Positions 9,309 to 18,105 are shown, counted from the stretch's first letter. The stretch is DNA of 64,000 bases from Burkholderia sp. Ax-1719 (GCF_011753055.1 NZ_VWWJ01000032.1:1-64000), one strand, 5' to 3'. Numbers and translations are program-made. Notes: generated by a model not told the origin, from the sequence alone.

Positions 9309-9878
9309 GTGTCCGAGTCTGTATCCGTTTCCTCTGAAGTTGCCACGCGTTTGCGCTACGTGCGCAAACGCTATGGGCTGTCGCAACGCGAGCTGGCCAA
9401 GCGCGCGGGCGTGACGAATGGCGCGATTTCGCTTATCGAGCAAAGTCGTGTCAGTCCCTCGGTGGGTTCGCTCAAGAAGCTCCTCGAATGTATTCCGATG
9501 AGCCTCGCGGAATTCTTCACATTTGATCTCAACGAGGGCGCGAGCATCGTGTCGCGGCGCGGCGAAATGCCGAACCTCGGCAACGCCTCCATCGAGTTCT
9601 ACCTTGCGGGCGCTAATGTGAAGGACCGCAATATGGGCATCATGCGCGAGGTGTATCAACCGCTCGCCGACACCGGCCCGGAAATGCTCTCGCACGCGGG
9701 ACATGAAGGCGGCGTGGTGGTGGCGGGCCAGATCGAACTGACCGTGGACGGCACCACCTGGCTGCTCGACCCCGGCGACAGCTATTACTTCGAAAGCCGC
9801 TTCCCGCACCGGTTTCGCAATCCCAGCGCAAACGAAGTCTGCGAAGTGGTGTCGGCGAATTCGCCGCCCACCTTCTAG
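9309..9878 (+). CDS. puuR: XRE-family repressor with cupin sensor domain, PuuR-like
   Basis: Predicted repressor of polyamine catabolism, about 189 residues. The N-terminal part is a Cro/C1-type helix-turn-helix (LRYVRKRYGLSQRELAKRAG, then TNGAISLIEQ), followed by a C-terminal cupin barrel (VVVAGQIELTVDGTTWLLDP...HRFRNPS) that in PuuR senses putrescine. The start is uncertain: GTG at 9309 gives an HTH about ten residues from the N-terminus, as in the family, while GTG at 9228 would add 27 residues; neither has a clear ribosome binding site. It stands between the two polyamine gene blocks and probably controls both. Confidence 0.85.
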   Translation: MSESVSVSSEVATRLRYVRKRYGLSQRELAKRAGVTNGAISLIEQSRVSPSVGSLKKLLECIPMSLAEFFTFDLNEGASIVSRRGEMPNLGNASIEFYLAGANVKDRNMGIMREVYQPLADTGPEMLSHAGHEGGVVVAGQIELTVDGTTWLLDPGDSYYFESRFPHRFRNPSANEVCEVVSANSPPTF

Positions 9879-9981
9879 GTTTCATCGCCCGCTTCGCAGG
9901 TTTCATCAACGCGCGTATCCGGTTCGCCTGTTGCCGCTGCTTCGGCACGCCGGGCGGATCGTCAATCATTGAGGCATCCTG

Positions 9982-11472
9982 ATGGAAAAGAAAACTCTCG
10001 CTTACTGGCAGGACAAGGCCGCGACGCTGAAGATCGAAGGTCGCGCATTCATCGACGGCGCGTATCGCGACGCCTACTCGGGACGCACCTTCGATTGCGT
10101 GAGCCCGATCGACGGCCGCGTACTCGCGAACGTGGCGGACTGCGGCGCTGCCGATGTGGATGCAGCGGTGGCGGCCGCGCGCCGTGCCTTCAACGATGGC
10201 GTGTGGGCGGGCCTCAATCCGCGCGCGCGCAAAGCCATTCTGCTGCGCTGGGCCGCGCTGATGCGCGAACACCTCGACGAACTCTCGTTGCTTGAAACGC
10301 TCGACGCAGGCAAGCCCATCGGCGATACGACTTCAGTCGACGTGCCCGGCGCGGCGTACTGCGTCGAGTGGTTCGCGGAAGCCATCGACAAGGTCGGCGG
10401 AGAAGTGGCGCCCGCCGACCATCATCTGGTTGGGCTCGTCACGCGTGAGGCTATCGGCGTGGTGGCGGCCGTCGTGCCGTGGAATTTCCCGATCCTGATG
10501 GCCTCCTGGAAGTTCGGACCGGCGCTGGCCGCGGGCAATAGCGTGGTGCTCAAGCCCTCGGAAAAATCGCCGCTCACCGCCATTCGCGTGGCGCAACTCG
10601 CCCATGAAGCCGGCATTCCTGCGGGCGTGTTCAACGTGCTGCCCGGCGGCGGCGAACCGGGCAAGCTGCTCGGCCTGCATCGCGACGTGGATTGCATCGC
10701 GTTTACCGGCTCGACCAACGTCGGCAAGCAGATCATGCAGTACGCCGGCCAATCCAACCTCAAGCGCGTCTGGCTCGAACTGGGCGGCAAGTCGCCGAAC
10801 ATCGTGCTGCCGGATTGTCCGGATCTGGACCGTGCGGCCAACGCGGCGGCGGGTGCGATCTTCTACAACATGGGCGAGATGTGCACGGCGGGTTCGCGCC
10901 TGCTGGTGCATCGCGACATCAAGGACGTGTTCCTTGCGAAGCTCGTTGAAGCTGCGAAGGCGTATAAACCTGGTAATCCTCTTGATCCGAACGTGTCGAT
11001 GGGCGCAATCGTCGACAAGATCCAGATGGAGCGCGTGCTCGGTTATATCGAAGCAGGGCGCAAGGACTCGAAGCTGCTGTTCGGCGGCGAGCGCGTCAAC
11101 GAAGCGACCGGTGGCTTCTATGTCGAGCCGACGGTGTTCGACACGCATCACGACGCACGCATCGCGCGCGAAGAAATCTTCGGACCGGTGCTGTCAGTCA
11201 TCACGTTCAGCACCATCGACGAAGCGGTGCGCATCGCCAATGACAGCGATTACGGTCTGGCGGCTGCCGTGTGGACGTCTAACCTCACGAACGCGCATGA
11301 AATCTCGCGTCGTCTGCGTGCGGGCACGGTCTGGGTCAATTGCTACGACGAAGGCGGCGACATGAACTTCCCGTTCGGCGGCTTCAAGGAGTCGGGCAAT
11401 GGCCGTGACAAGTCGCTGCACGCACTTGAGAAGTACACCGAACTGAAGTCGACGCTCGTGCGTCTGCGTTAA
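9982..11472 (+). CDS. puuC: Gamma-glutamyl-gamma-aminobutyraldehyde dehydrogenase (PuuC-type ALDH)
   Basis: NAD(P)-dependent aldehyde dehydrogenase, 496 residues, expected to oxidise gamma-glutamyl-aminobutyraldehyde or 4-aminobutanal/3-aminopropanal made from polyamines. The ALDH landmarks are PWNFP (about 167-171), the general base in WLELGGKSPN (Glu266) and the nucleophile in GEMCTAGSR (Cys301), plus EEIFGPVL and the C-terminal FPFGGFKESGNGRDKS. It is about 100 bases downstream of puuR and 80 bases upstream of the agmatinase gene. No puuB-type glutamylputrescine oxidase is next to it, so the SpuC aminotransferase may supply its aldehyde. Confidence 0.9.
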   Translation: MEKKTLAYWQDKAATLKIEGRAFIDGAYRDAYSGRTFDCVSPIDGRVLANVADCGAADVDAAVAAARRAFNDGVWAGLNPRARKAILLRWAALMREHLDELSLLETLDAGKPIGDTTSVDVPGAAYCVEWFAEAIDKVGGEVAPADHHLVGLVTREAIGVVAAVVPWNFPILMASWKFGPALAAGNSVVLKPSEKSPLTAIRVAQLAHEAGIPAGVFNVLPGGGEPGKLLGLHRDVDCIAFTGSTNVGKQIMQYAGQSNLKRVWLELGGKSPNIVLPDCPDLDRAANAAAGAIFYNMGEMCTAGSRLLVHRDIKDVFLAKLVEAAKAYKPGNPLDPNVSMGAIVDKIQMERVLGYIEAGRKDSKLLFGGERVNEATGGFYVEPTVFDTHHDARIAREEIFGPVLSVITFSTIDEAVRIANDSDYGLAAAVWTSNLTNAHEISRRLRAGTVWVNCYDEGGDMNFPFGGFKESGNGRDKSLHALEKYTELKSTLVRLR

Positions 11473-11554
11473 ATCACGATCAGGCGAGCCATTCGCCCGC
11501 GTGGCGCCGCGCAGAAGTGCGCCGCCACGCAATCCCCTCAATACAAAAGACATC

Positions 11555-12523
11555 ATGCACATGGACGACACGATCCACGGCGACGGCGCGATCCGTCGCG
11601 GCTCGCTCTACGGCGCTTCCATCGAGAATACCTACGCGGGCGTGCTGTCGTTCATGCGCCGCAACTACACCCGTGATCTGAACGGCGTGGACGTGGCGAT
11701 CAGCGGCGTACCGCTCGACCTTGCCACGACGTTTCGCTCAGGCGCGCGACTGGGGCCATCGGCAGTTCGCGCAGCGAGCGTGCAACTGGCGGAACTGCAT
11801 CCGTACCCGTGGGGCTTCAATCCTTTCGATACGCTGGCCGTGACCGACTACGGCGATTGCTGGTTCGACGCCCACAATCCGCTGTCGATCAAGCCCGCGA
11901 TCATCGAGCATGCGCGCACCATCCTGCGCTCGAATGCGAAGATGCTCACCTTCGGCGGCGATCATTTCATCACCTACCCGCTGCTGATCGCACACGCGGA
12001 AAAATACGGCAAACCGCTTTCGCTGATTCACTTCGACGCGCATTGCGACACCTGGCCCGACGATCACCCGGACAGCCTCAATCACGGCACGATGTTCTAC
12101 AAGGCCGTCAAGGAAGGACTGATCGATCCGAAGACATCGGTGCAGGTGGGCATCCGCACGTGGAATGACGACTTTCTGGGCATCAATATGCTGGACGCCG
12201 CCTGGGTGCATGAGCATGGACCGCGCGCGGCGCGTGATCGCATCCTTGAAATCGTGGGTGAGAGGCCCGCGTATCTGACCTTCGATATCGACTGTCTGGA
12301 TCCCGCGTTTGCGCCGGGCACCGGGACGCCCGTGGCGGGCGGTCTGTCGTCCGCCCAGGCACTGGCGATCGTGCGTGGGCTGGAAGCACTGAATCTGGTG
12401 GGCGCGGATGTGGTGGAAGTCGCGCCCGCTTACGATCAAAGCGAGATCACGGCGCTGGCCGCTGCGCATCTCGCCTGCGATCTGCTGTGCCTGTGGCGTC
12501 AGCGCAAGGTCGCGGGTCAATAA
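11555..12523 (+). CDS. speB: Agmatinase / ureohydrolase family
   Basis: Binuclear manganese ureohydrolase of 322 residues, predicted to split agmatine into putrescine and urea. The metal ligand motifs are all present: GGDH, DAHCDTWPDD and DIDCLDPAFAPGTGTP. The ATG at 11555 is used; another Met lies two codons later. Guanidinobutyrase and related enzymes share these motifs, but its place next to puuC and opposite the putrescine degradation genes favours agmatinase: it would feed putrescine into the neighbouring pathway. It converges on the marR gene 42 bases away. Confidence 0.87.
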   Translation: MHMDDTIHGDGAIRRGSLYGASIENTYAGVLSFMRRNYTRDLNGVDVAISGVPLDLATTFRSGARLGPSAVRAASVQLAELHPYPWGFNPFDTLAVTDYGDCWFDAHNPLSIKPAIIEHARTILRSNAKMLTFGGDHFITYPLLIAHAEKYGKPLSLIHFDAHCDTWPDDHPDSLNHGTMFYKAVKEGLIDPKTSVQVGIRTWNDDFLGINMLDAAWVHEHGPRAARDRILEIVGERPAYLTFDIDCLDPAFAPGTGTPVAGGLSSAQALAIVRGLEALNLVGADVVEVAPAYDQSEITALAAAHLACDLLCLWRQRKVAGQ

Positions 12524-12565
12524 GGCATTCCGCAGCCACGCCGCCGCGTTGGCGACGGCGTGCGC

Positions 12566-13009
12566 TCAACGTTCGACCAGCAGTCCGAGATTGATGCGCA
12601 CGCGCTGAAGCATCTCGCCGAACTGCTCGGCTTCTTCCGGCGTAAAGCCCACGAGGGCTTCGTCCTGCACTTCATCGCCCACGCGGCGTGCCGACGTCAG
12701 CACGCCCGCAGCTTTGGCGGTGAGGCTCACGAGCCATTCGCGGCGATCTTCCGGATTGGGCTCGCGCACGACCCAGCCGCTTTCCTCCATACGTTCCAGC
12801 ATCCTGCCAGCCGAAATTGGCGCGACTTCGAGCCGCTCGGCAAGGCTCGCCTGATTGATGGGGCCGTAGTGGTCGAGGTACGCGAGCATGCGGCACTGTG
12901 CGCGCGTGAGTTCGAGCGATGACTTCGCCAGTTCGTCGTAGCGCTTGCCATAGAGACGGCCCACGTCGACGATCAAGAAGCCGAAGCGTTTTTCGAGGTC
13001 GGTAGTCAT
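12566..13009 (-). CDS. MarR-family transcriptional regulator
   Basis: Winged-helix regulator of 147 residues. The core reads LTRAQCRMLAYLDHYGPINQASLAERLEVAPISAGRMLERMEESGWVVREP, with the wing DRREWLVSLTAKA, a standard MarR layout with dimerisation helices at both ends. The start MTTDLEKRF at 13009 is preferred over an upstream in-frame codon. It is divergent from a multidrug-type transporter with a 163-base gap that contains a palindrome, so it most likely represses that pump and itself and is released by the exported compound. Confidence 0.88.
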   Translation of the reverse strand: MTTDLEKRFGFLIVDVGRLYGKRYDELAKSSLELTRAQCRMLAYLDHYGPINQASLAERLEVAPISAGRMLERMEESGWVVREPNPEDRREWLVSLTAKAAGVLTSARRVGDEVQDEALVGFTPEEAEQFGEMLQRVRINLGLLVER

Positions 13010-13116
13010 GGCGCAATTATAAGCGGCGGCCTTCAGGTTGCTCACCGCGGATGCGGCCTGCATGCGGGTCGACGTCGGGATTCTTTCCGATTGCGCAGAA
13101 AGGGGCGATTCGTATA

Positions 13117-13130
13117 ATAAGCAGGCTTAT
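13117..13130. promoter_or_regulatory. Candidate MarR operator palindrome
   Basis: The sequence ATAAGC-AG-GCTTAT is a perfect inverted repeat midway between the divergent marR and emrB-type genes. Its A/T ends and AAGC/GCTT arms are like those of MarR-family operators. It also overlaps the likely promoter (TATAAT-like bases at 13112-13118), so binding would block transcription. No binding data are implied. Confidence 0.55.
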
Positions 13131-13172
13131 CATTTTTTCGAACCGCGTTCCCGAACCTCGTCCGATTCCACG

Positions 13173-14720
13173 ATGACTGCAGTCCCGCAAGGCCTGGCCG
13201 CGCAGCGTGAAGCTGCGCCCCTGAACCGCGGCATGATCACGCTGTCGATCATGCTCGCCACGCTGATGCAGACGCTCGACAGCACGATCGCCAACGTAGC
13301 GCTGCCGCATATGCAAGGCACGCTTTCGGCGTCGCAGGATGAAATCACCTGGGTGCTGACCTCGTACATCGTCGCGGCAGCCATCGCCACGCCGCTCACG
13401 GGCTGGCTCGCCGATCGCTTTGGCGTGAAGCAGTTGCTGGGCGTGGCGATCGCGGGCTTCACGGTGGCCTCGGCGCTATGCGGATTATCGGAAACACTCG
13501 GGGAAATCGTCGCTTCGCGCTTGCTGCAAGGCGTATTTGGCGCGTCGCTGGTGCCGCTCTCGCAGTCGATCCTGCTGGACATCAATCCGCGCGAGCGCCA
13601 GGGACAGGCGATGGCGGTCTGGGGCATGGGCGTGATGGTGGGTCCGGTGCTCGGGCCGACGCTCGGCGGCTGGCTCACGGACAGCTACAACTGGCGCTGG
13701 GTGTTTTTCATCAACGTGCCGATTGGCGCCTTCGCGTTCTTCGGTGTCTCCACCTTCATGCCGGCGCGCGCGCGGGGCGGCCAGGCGCGCTTCGACCTGT
13801 TTGGCTTCGCCACGCTGGCGCTTGCCATTGGCGCATTGCAGGCGCTGCTCGATCGCGGGGAGCAACTCGACTGGTTTGGCTCGCTCGAAATCCGCATCGA
13901 GGCGCTGGTGTCCGCGCTGGCCTTTGCGTTCTTCATCGTCCATACGGCAAGCTCCGGGCCCACCACGTTCTTTCGCTATCAACTGCTGAAAGACCGCAAT
14001 TTCGCGACCGGCACGTTCTTCATCTTCGTGATCGGCGCGGTGCTCTATGCCACGCGCGCGCTGTTGCCGCCGATGCTGCAGAACCTCATGGGCTACCCGG
14101 TTGCCACCACGGGCCTGGTCACGGCGCCTTCGGGCGCGGGCACGATGGTCGCGATGCTGATCGCGGGGCGCATGCTCAAACATGTCGATGCGCGCGCCAT
14201 GCTGCTGTTCGGCTTCGTCGTATCGGCGTACGCGCTATGGCAGATGATGCAGTACACCATCGTGCTGTCGGTGTCGGATATCGTCTGGCCAGGCGTGGTG
14301 CAGGGCTTTGGCCTGGGCTTCGTGTTCGTGCCGCTTTCCGCGCTCACCTTTTCCACGCTCACACCGCAATTGCGCGCGGACGGCACGGCCACCTATAGCC
14401 TGATGCGCAATATCGGCAGCAGTATCGGCATTTCGATTGTGCAGACCTTCGTTACGCGCGGCACTCAGGTCGCGCATTCGGATCTGGCCGCGCACATCAC
14501 GCCGTTCAATCCGATGATGCAACCGATGCTTGCCACCGGCTCGCGCTACGATCTGGCCGTGCTCAACCAGGCCATCACGCAGCAGGCCACGATGATCGCC
14601 TATCTCAACGACTTCAAGATGATGTTCGTCGCCACGCTGCTGGTGATCCCGCTGCTGGTGCTGATCCGGCCTTCGGGCGGCGGCGGCGCAGTCGATGCGG
14701 GCCACGCGGCGATGGACTGA
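13173..14720 (+). CDS. DHA2 family MFS multidrug efflux transporter (EmrB/QacA type)
   Basis: Inner-membrane proton-driven exporter of 515 residues with about fourteen hydrophobic segments. It opens with the DHA2 signature LATLMQTLDSTIANVALPHM, then WVLTSYIVAAAIATPLTGWLADRFG (motif A region) and the motif C-like stretch MGVMVGPVLGPTLGGWL. The ATG at 13173 gives the family N-terminus; upstream in-frame codons would cross the regulatory palindrome. No emrA membrane-fusion gene is adjacent, so a partner would have to be encoded elsewhere or it works alone. Likely controlled by the divergent MarR protein. Substrate unknown. Confidence 0.9.
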   Translation: MTAVPQGLAAQREAAPLNRGMITLSIMLATLMQTLDSTIANVALPHMQGTLSASQDEITWVLTSYIVAAAIATPLTGWLADRFGVKQLLGVAIAGFTVASALCGLSETLGEIVASRLLQGVFGASLVPLSQSILLDINPRERQGQAMAVWGMGVMVGPVLGPTLGGWLTDSYNWRWVFFINVPIGAFAFFGVSTFMPARARGGQARFDLFGFATLALAIGALQALLDRGEQLDWFGSLEIRIEALVSALAFAFFIVHTASSGPTTFFRYQLLKDRNFATGTFFIFVIGAVLYATRALLPPMLQNLMGYPVATTGLVTAPSGAGTMVAMLIAGRMLKHVDARAMLLFGFVVSAYALWQMMQYTIVLSVSDIVWPGVVQGFGLGFVFVPLSALTFSTLTPQLRADGTATYSLMRNIGSSIGISIVQTFVTRGTQVAHSDLAAHITPFNPMMQPMLATGSRYDLAVLNQAITQQATMIAYLNDFKMMFVATLLVIPLLVLIRPSGGGGAVDAGHAAMD

Positions 14721-14807
14721 AAACGCGGGTTCTTCATACAAGTCCTCCGGGTGTACGGCACGCCGTTTGCTCTCTGTAAGCCATTCCATCGATCAGGAGA
14801 GACGACG

Positions 14808-15023
14808 ATGAACTGGCTCAAAAGCAGCAAGACCGGTCGTGGTGCTACGCGCGCGGTTTTCATCGGTGCAATTGTCGCGATAACGCTGGGCGCGAGCGCC
14901 TGCACGCTGGGCGGCGCGGCCGCAGGCGGCTACGTCGGTAACAAGGCGACCGACGGCAGCGCAGTGGGCACCGTGGGCGGCGCAGTGGCGGGCGGTGTGA
15001 TCGGCCACGAACTCAGTAAATAA
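14808..15023 (+). CDS. Small glycine-zipper lipoprotein
   Basis: Envelope protein of 71 residues. A basic N-terminus and hydrophobic segment end in a lipobox-like LGASAC, so Cys about 34 is probably lipidated. The rest is a glycine-zipper of the 2TM/OsmB type (GGAAAGGYVGNKATDGSAVGT, then GGAVAGGVIGHELSK). AGGAGA lies a few bases before the ATG at 14808. Such proteins are often stress-induced outer-membrane components; the role here is not known. It lies 87 bases after the efflux gene. Confidence 0.8.
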   Translation: MNWLKSSKTGRGATRAVFIGAIVAITLGASACTLGGAAAGGYVGNKATDGSAVGTVGGAVAGGVIGHELSK

Positions 15024-15124
15024 AACAGCCCAATCAAGCCAGGCGGCGCGTCAAATGCGTTGTGCAGTCACGCGCCGCTTGTACGATCCGACGTCCGATT
15101 TTCATTCTTGCCCTTCCTTTAACC

Positions 15125-15147
15125 CTACTCAAACATCGGTTGAGTAG
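15125..15147. promoter_or_regulatory. Perfect inverted repeat upstream of adc operon
   Basis: CTACTCAA, a 7-base spacer and TTGAGTAG form a perfect 8-bp inverted repeat about 170 bases before the acetoacetate decarboxylase gene. No U-run follows on either strand, so it is better read as an operator than a terminator. No regulator gene is adjacent; the binding protein is unknown. The rest of the 15024-15315 spacer shows no gene. Confidence 0.5.
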
Positions 15148-15315
15148 CGGCGTGCGGTCCCACATCGGGAATCTATACTTTTCGCTCGTCTGACTCGCAC
15201 GGTTCCCGCGAGCGTCAAAAGCCACTTCACGGTCCGTTCGTTTTCGAATGTTCGCGCATTACGATTCGTAATCCGAACGATAAGGAATGGATTCGCCATC
15301 TCGCCAAGGCTATTT

Positions 15316-16077
15316 ATGCAAGACATCCTGTCCCAGGCATTTGCGATGCCCCTGAGCAATCCCGCGTTTCCGCCGGGGCCGTACAAGTTCGTCAATCGCG
15401 AATTTCTGATCATCACCTATCGCACCGATCCCGAGAAACTGCGCAAGATCGTGCCCGCTCCGCTCGAAATGACTGAGCCGCTTGTGAGTTACGAGTTCAT
15501 CCGCATGCCGGATTCCACCGGTTTTGGCGACTACACCGAAAGCGGCCAGGTGATTCCGGTTACGTATGAGGGCAAGCCCGGCACCTACACGCATGCGATG
15601 TATCTGGACGACCACCCGCCGATCGCGGGTGGCCGCGAACTGTGGGGCTTTCCGAAGAAGCTCGCCTCGCCGAAGCTCGCGCCGTTCTCGGACACGCTGG
15701 TTGGCACGCTCGATTACGGTCCCGTTCGCGTGGCCACCGGCACGATGGGCTACAAGCATCGCGAACTCGACCTGGCTGAACAAACCCGGCGTCTCGCGGG
15801 CGCGAACTACCTGCTCAAGATCGTGCCGCACGTGGACGGCACGCCGCGCGTGTGCGAACTCGTGCGCTACTACCTGACCGATATTCAGCTCAAGGGCGCA
15901 TGGACCGGGCCGGCCGCACTGCATCTGATGCCGCATGCGCTGGCCCCCGTCGCCGATCTGCCGGTGCTCGAAATCGTCGAAGCGCGTCATTTGATTGCGG
16001 ACCTCACGCTCGGTCTGGGCGAAGTGGTGCATGACTACCTCGCGAAGTCAGCGCGGCAAACCACTCTTTCACAATGA
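15316..16077 (+). CDS. adc: Acetoacetate decarboxylase
   Basis: Cytoplasmic decarboxylase of 253 residues converting acetoacetate to acetone and CO2 through a Schiff base. The active-site segment GGRELWGFPKKLASP carries the tandem lysines (Lys114/Lys115; one forms the imine, its neighbour lowers the pKa). Family patterns VPAPLEM and EFIRMPDSTGFGDYTESGQ are also present. It starts the three-gene run adc-bdhA-patatin, which links decarboxylation with 3-hydroxybutyrate oxidation, so the unit probably handles ketone bodies or polyhydroxybutyrate breakdown products. Confidence 0.93.
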   Translation: MQDILSQAFAMPLSNPAFPPGPYKFVNREFLIITYRTDPEKLRKIVPAPLEMTEPLVSYEFIRMPDSTGFGDYTESGQVIPVTYEGKPGTYTHAMYLDDHPPIAGGRELWGFPKKLASPKLAPFSDTLVGTLDYGPVRVATGTMGYKHRELDLAEQTRRLAGANYLLKIVPHVDGTPRVCELVRYYLTDIQLKGAWTGPAALHLMPHALAPVADLPVLEIVEARHLIADLTLGLGEVVHDYLAKSARQTTLSQ

Positions 16078-16094
16078 ATACGGAACACATCACC

Positions 16095-16880
16095 ATGAAA
16101 AAACTCACCGGCAAGACGGCAGTGGTCACGGGCGCAGCAAGCGGCATCGGCAAGCAGATCGCGTTGACGCTGGCGGCGGAAGGCGCGGCCGTCGCCATCG
16201 CCGACCTGAATCTCGACGGCGCGCAGAGCGTGGCGAACGCCATCGTCGATGCGGGCGGCAAAGCCATCGGCATCGCCATGGACGTGACCAGCGAAGAAGC
16301 CGTCAACGAGGGCATCGATAAAGTCGCCGCCACCTTCGGCTCGATCGACATTCTAGTGTCGAACGCCGGCATCCAGATCGTGAATCCCATCGAAAACTAT
16401 GCGTTTGCCGACTGGAAGAAAATGCAGGCGATTCACGTCGATGGCGCGTTTCTCACGACCAAGGCTGCGCTCAAGTACATGTACAAGGACGATCGCGGCG
16501 GCGTGGTGATCTACATGGGCTCGGTGCATTCGCATGAAGCGTCACCGCTGAAGTCGGCGTATGTCACGGCCAAGCACGGTCTACTGGGTCTCGCGCGCGT
16601 GCTGGCCAAGGAAGGCGGCAAACACAATGTGCGCTCGCATGTGGTTTGCCCGGGTTTCGTGCGCACGCCGCTGGTGGACAAGCAGATTCCGGAACAGGCC
16701 AAGGAACTCGGCATTTCCGAAGAAGAAGTGATCAAGAAGGTCATGCTCGGCGGCACGGTGGACGGCGTGTTCACCACGGTCGAAGACGTCGCGCAGACGG
16801 TGCTGTTCCTGTCGGCGTTCCCGAGCGCGGCGCTTACGGGGCAATCACTCGTGGTGAGCCACGGCTGGTTCATGCAATGA
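16095..16880 (+). CDS. bdhA: 3-hydroxybutyrate dehydrogenase, short-chain dehydrogenase family
   Basis: NAD-dependent SDR enzyme of 261 residues oxidising 3-hydroxybutyrate to acetoacetate, the substrate of the preceding gene product. The cofactor loop is VTGAASGIGKQIA, followed by NAG, the catalytic Ser (GSVHSHEAS), and YVTAK with the catalytic Tyr and Lys. The SDR C-terminus ends TGQSLVVSHGWFMQ, like BdhA proteins. The ATG at 16095 matches the usual family start; an ATG at 16074 that overlaps the adc stop would add seven residues and cannot be excluded. Its stop overlaps the start of the patatin gene. Confidence 0.9.
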   Translation: MKKLTGKTAVVTGAASGIGKQIALTLAAEGAAVAIADLNLDGAQSVANAIVDAGGKAIGIAMDVTSEEAVNEGIDKVAATFGSIDILVSNAGIQIVNPIENYAFADWKKMQAIHVDGAFLTTKAALKYMYKDDRGGVVIYMGSVHSHEASPLKSAYVTAKHGLLGLARVLAKEGGKHNVRSHVVCPGFVRTPLVDKQIPEQAKELGISEEEVIKKVMLGGTVDGVFTTVEDVAQTVLFLSAFPSAALTGQSLVVSHGWFMQ

Positions 16881-18100
16881 GTGAGCGCGATAACGCTGTG
16901 CGGCCCACGCCCGCGAAGCGTGCGCGCGCCTCTGCCGCCGATACGCGCCGACACCATGACCGTTGCGGTGACTACGAGACGGTAGCGCTCGTATTGCAGG
17001 GCGGCGGCGCGTTAGGAGCCTACCAGGCGGGCGTGCTCGAAGGGCTGGAGGAAGCGTGCATCCGGCTCGACTGGGTTGCGGGTATCTCGATCGGCGCGCT
17101 CAATACGGCGCTGATCGCAGGCAACGCGCCTGAGCATCGCGTGTCGCGCATGCGCGCGTTCTGGGAAACCATCTGCAAGCCCGCATTCACGCCACCGTTG
17201 CCCGCACCGTTCGAGCATCTGATGTTCTCGGTTTCGGACGCCACGCGCGCGATGCTCACCGCATTTCAGGCGGCCAGCGCGGCAACCCAGGGCCAGCACG
17301 GCTTCTTCGCGCCGCGCGTGCCTGCGCCGTTGCCGTGGGCGATGCAGGCTCCGGATCGCGTGAGCTGGTATGACACCACGGCGCTCAAGGCGACGCTCGA
17401 ACGCTTCTGCGATTTCGACCGTATCAATTCGGGCGCGACGCGGGTTTCGGTGGGCGCAGTGAACGTTGCTACAGGCAACTTCACCTACTTCGACAACACG
17501 CATACGACGCTGCGCCCAGAGCATTTCATCGCATCGGGAGCGCTGCCGCCGGGCTTCGCGCCGGTCGAGATCGACGGGGAGTTCTACTGGGATGGCGGCG
17601 TGGTGTCGAATACGCCCTTGCAGCAGGTGCTGGGCGCGGCGCCGCGCCGGGATACGCTGGTGTTTCAGGTAGATCTATGGTCGGCGCGCGGGCCGGTGCC
17701 CGAGACCATGGAGAACGTCACCACGCGCGTGAAGGACATCCAGTATTCCAGCCGCACGCGTCTTGTGACCGACATGCTCCAGCGCGAGCAACGCTACCGC
17801 AATCTGCTGCGCGAGCTGCTGGAGCGCGTGCCCAAGGCGACACTCGAAAGCGACCGGCTTTGCAGGCTTGCGCAGGATCTTTCGTGCAGCAAGCGCTATA
17901 ACGTGCTGCAACTGATCTATCAGCAGCAGAAGTTCGAGCGCGGCGACAAGGATTATCAGTTTGGCCACACCACCATGCGCAGTCACTGGGAGGCGGGCCT
18001 GACCGATATACGCCAGACCCTGGGCCAGGACGGCTGGCTCGATTTGCCAACCAACCAGACTGGCTTCGTCACGCACGATATTCATCGTCGCGACGTGTGA
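16877..18100 (+). CDS. Patatin-like phospholipase (with DUF3734-type C-terminus)
   Basis: Serine acyl hydrolase of 407 residues. The oxyanion loop is LQGGGALGAYQAGV, the nucleophile elbow is GISIG, and the catalytic Asp lies in WDGGVVSNTP, giving the Ser-Asp dyad of patatins. A long C-terminal part (VDLWSARGPVPETM...) resembles the DUF3734 extension seen in bacterial patatins. The first 35 residues are Arg/Ala-rich. Its ATG overlaps the bdhA stop by four bases, so the three genes are translationally linked. It could act on membrane lipid or on stored polyester; context favours a role with hydroxybutyrate metabolism but does not prove it. Confidence 0.88.
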   Translation: MSERDNAVRPTPAKRARASAADTRRHHDRCGDYETVALVLQGGGALGAYQAGVLEGLEEACIRLDWVAGISIGALNTALIAGNAPEHRVSRMRAFWETICKPAFTPPLPAPFEHLMFSVSDATRAMLTAFQAASAATQGQHGFFAPRVPAPLPWAMQAPDRVSWYDTTALKATLERFCDFDRINSGATRVSVGAVNVATGNFTYFDNTHTTLRPEHFIASGALPPGFAPVEIDGEFYWDGGVVSNTPLQQVLGAAPRRDTLVFQVDLWSARGPVPETMENVTTRVKDIQYSSRTRLVTDMLQREQRYRNLLRELLERVPKATLESDRLCRLAQDLSCSKRYNVLQLIYQQQKFERGDKDYQFGHTTMRSHWEAGLTDIRQTLGQDGWLDLPTNQTGFVTHDIHRRDV

Positions 18101-18105
18101 AACGC

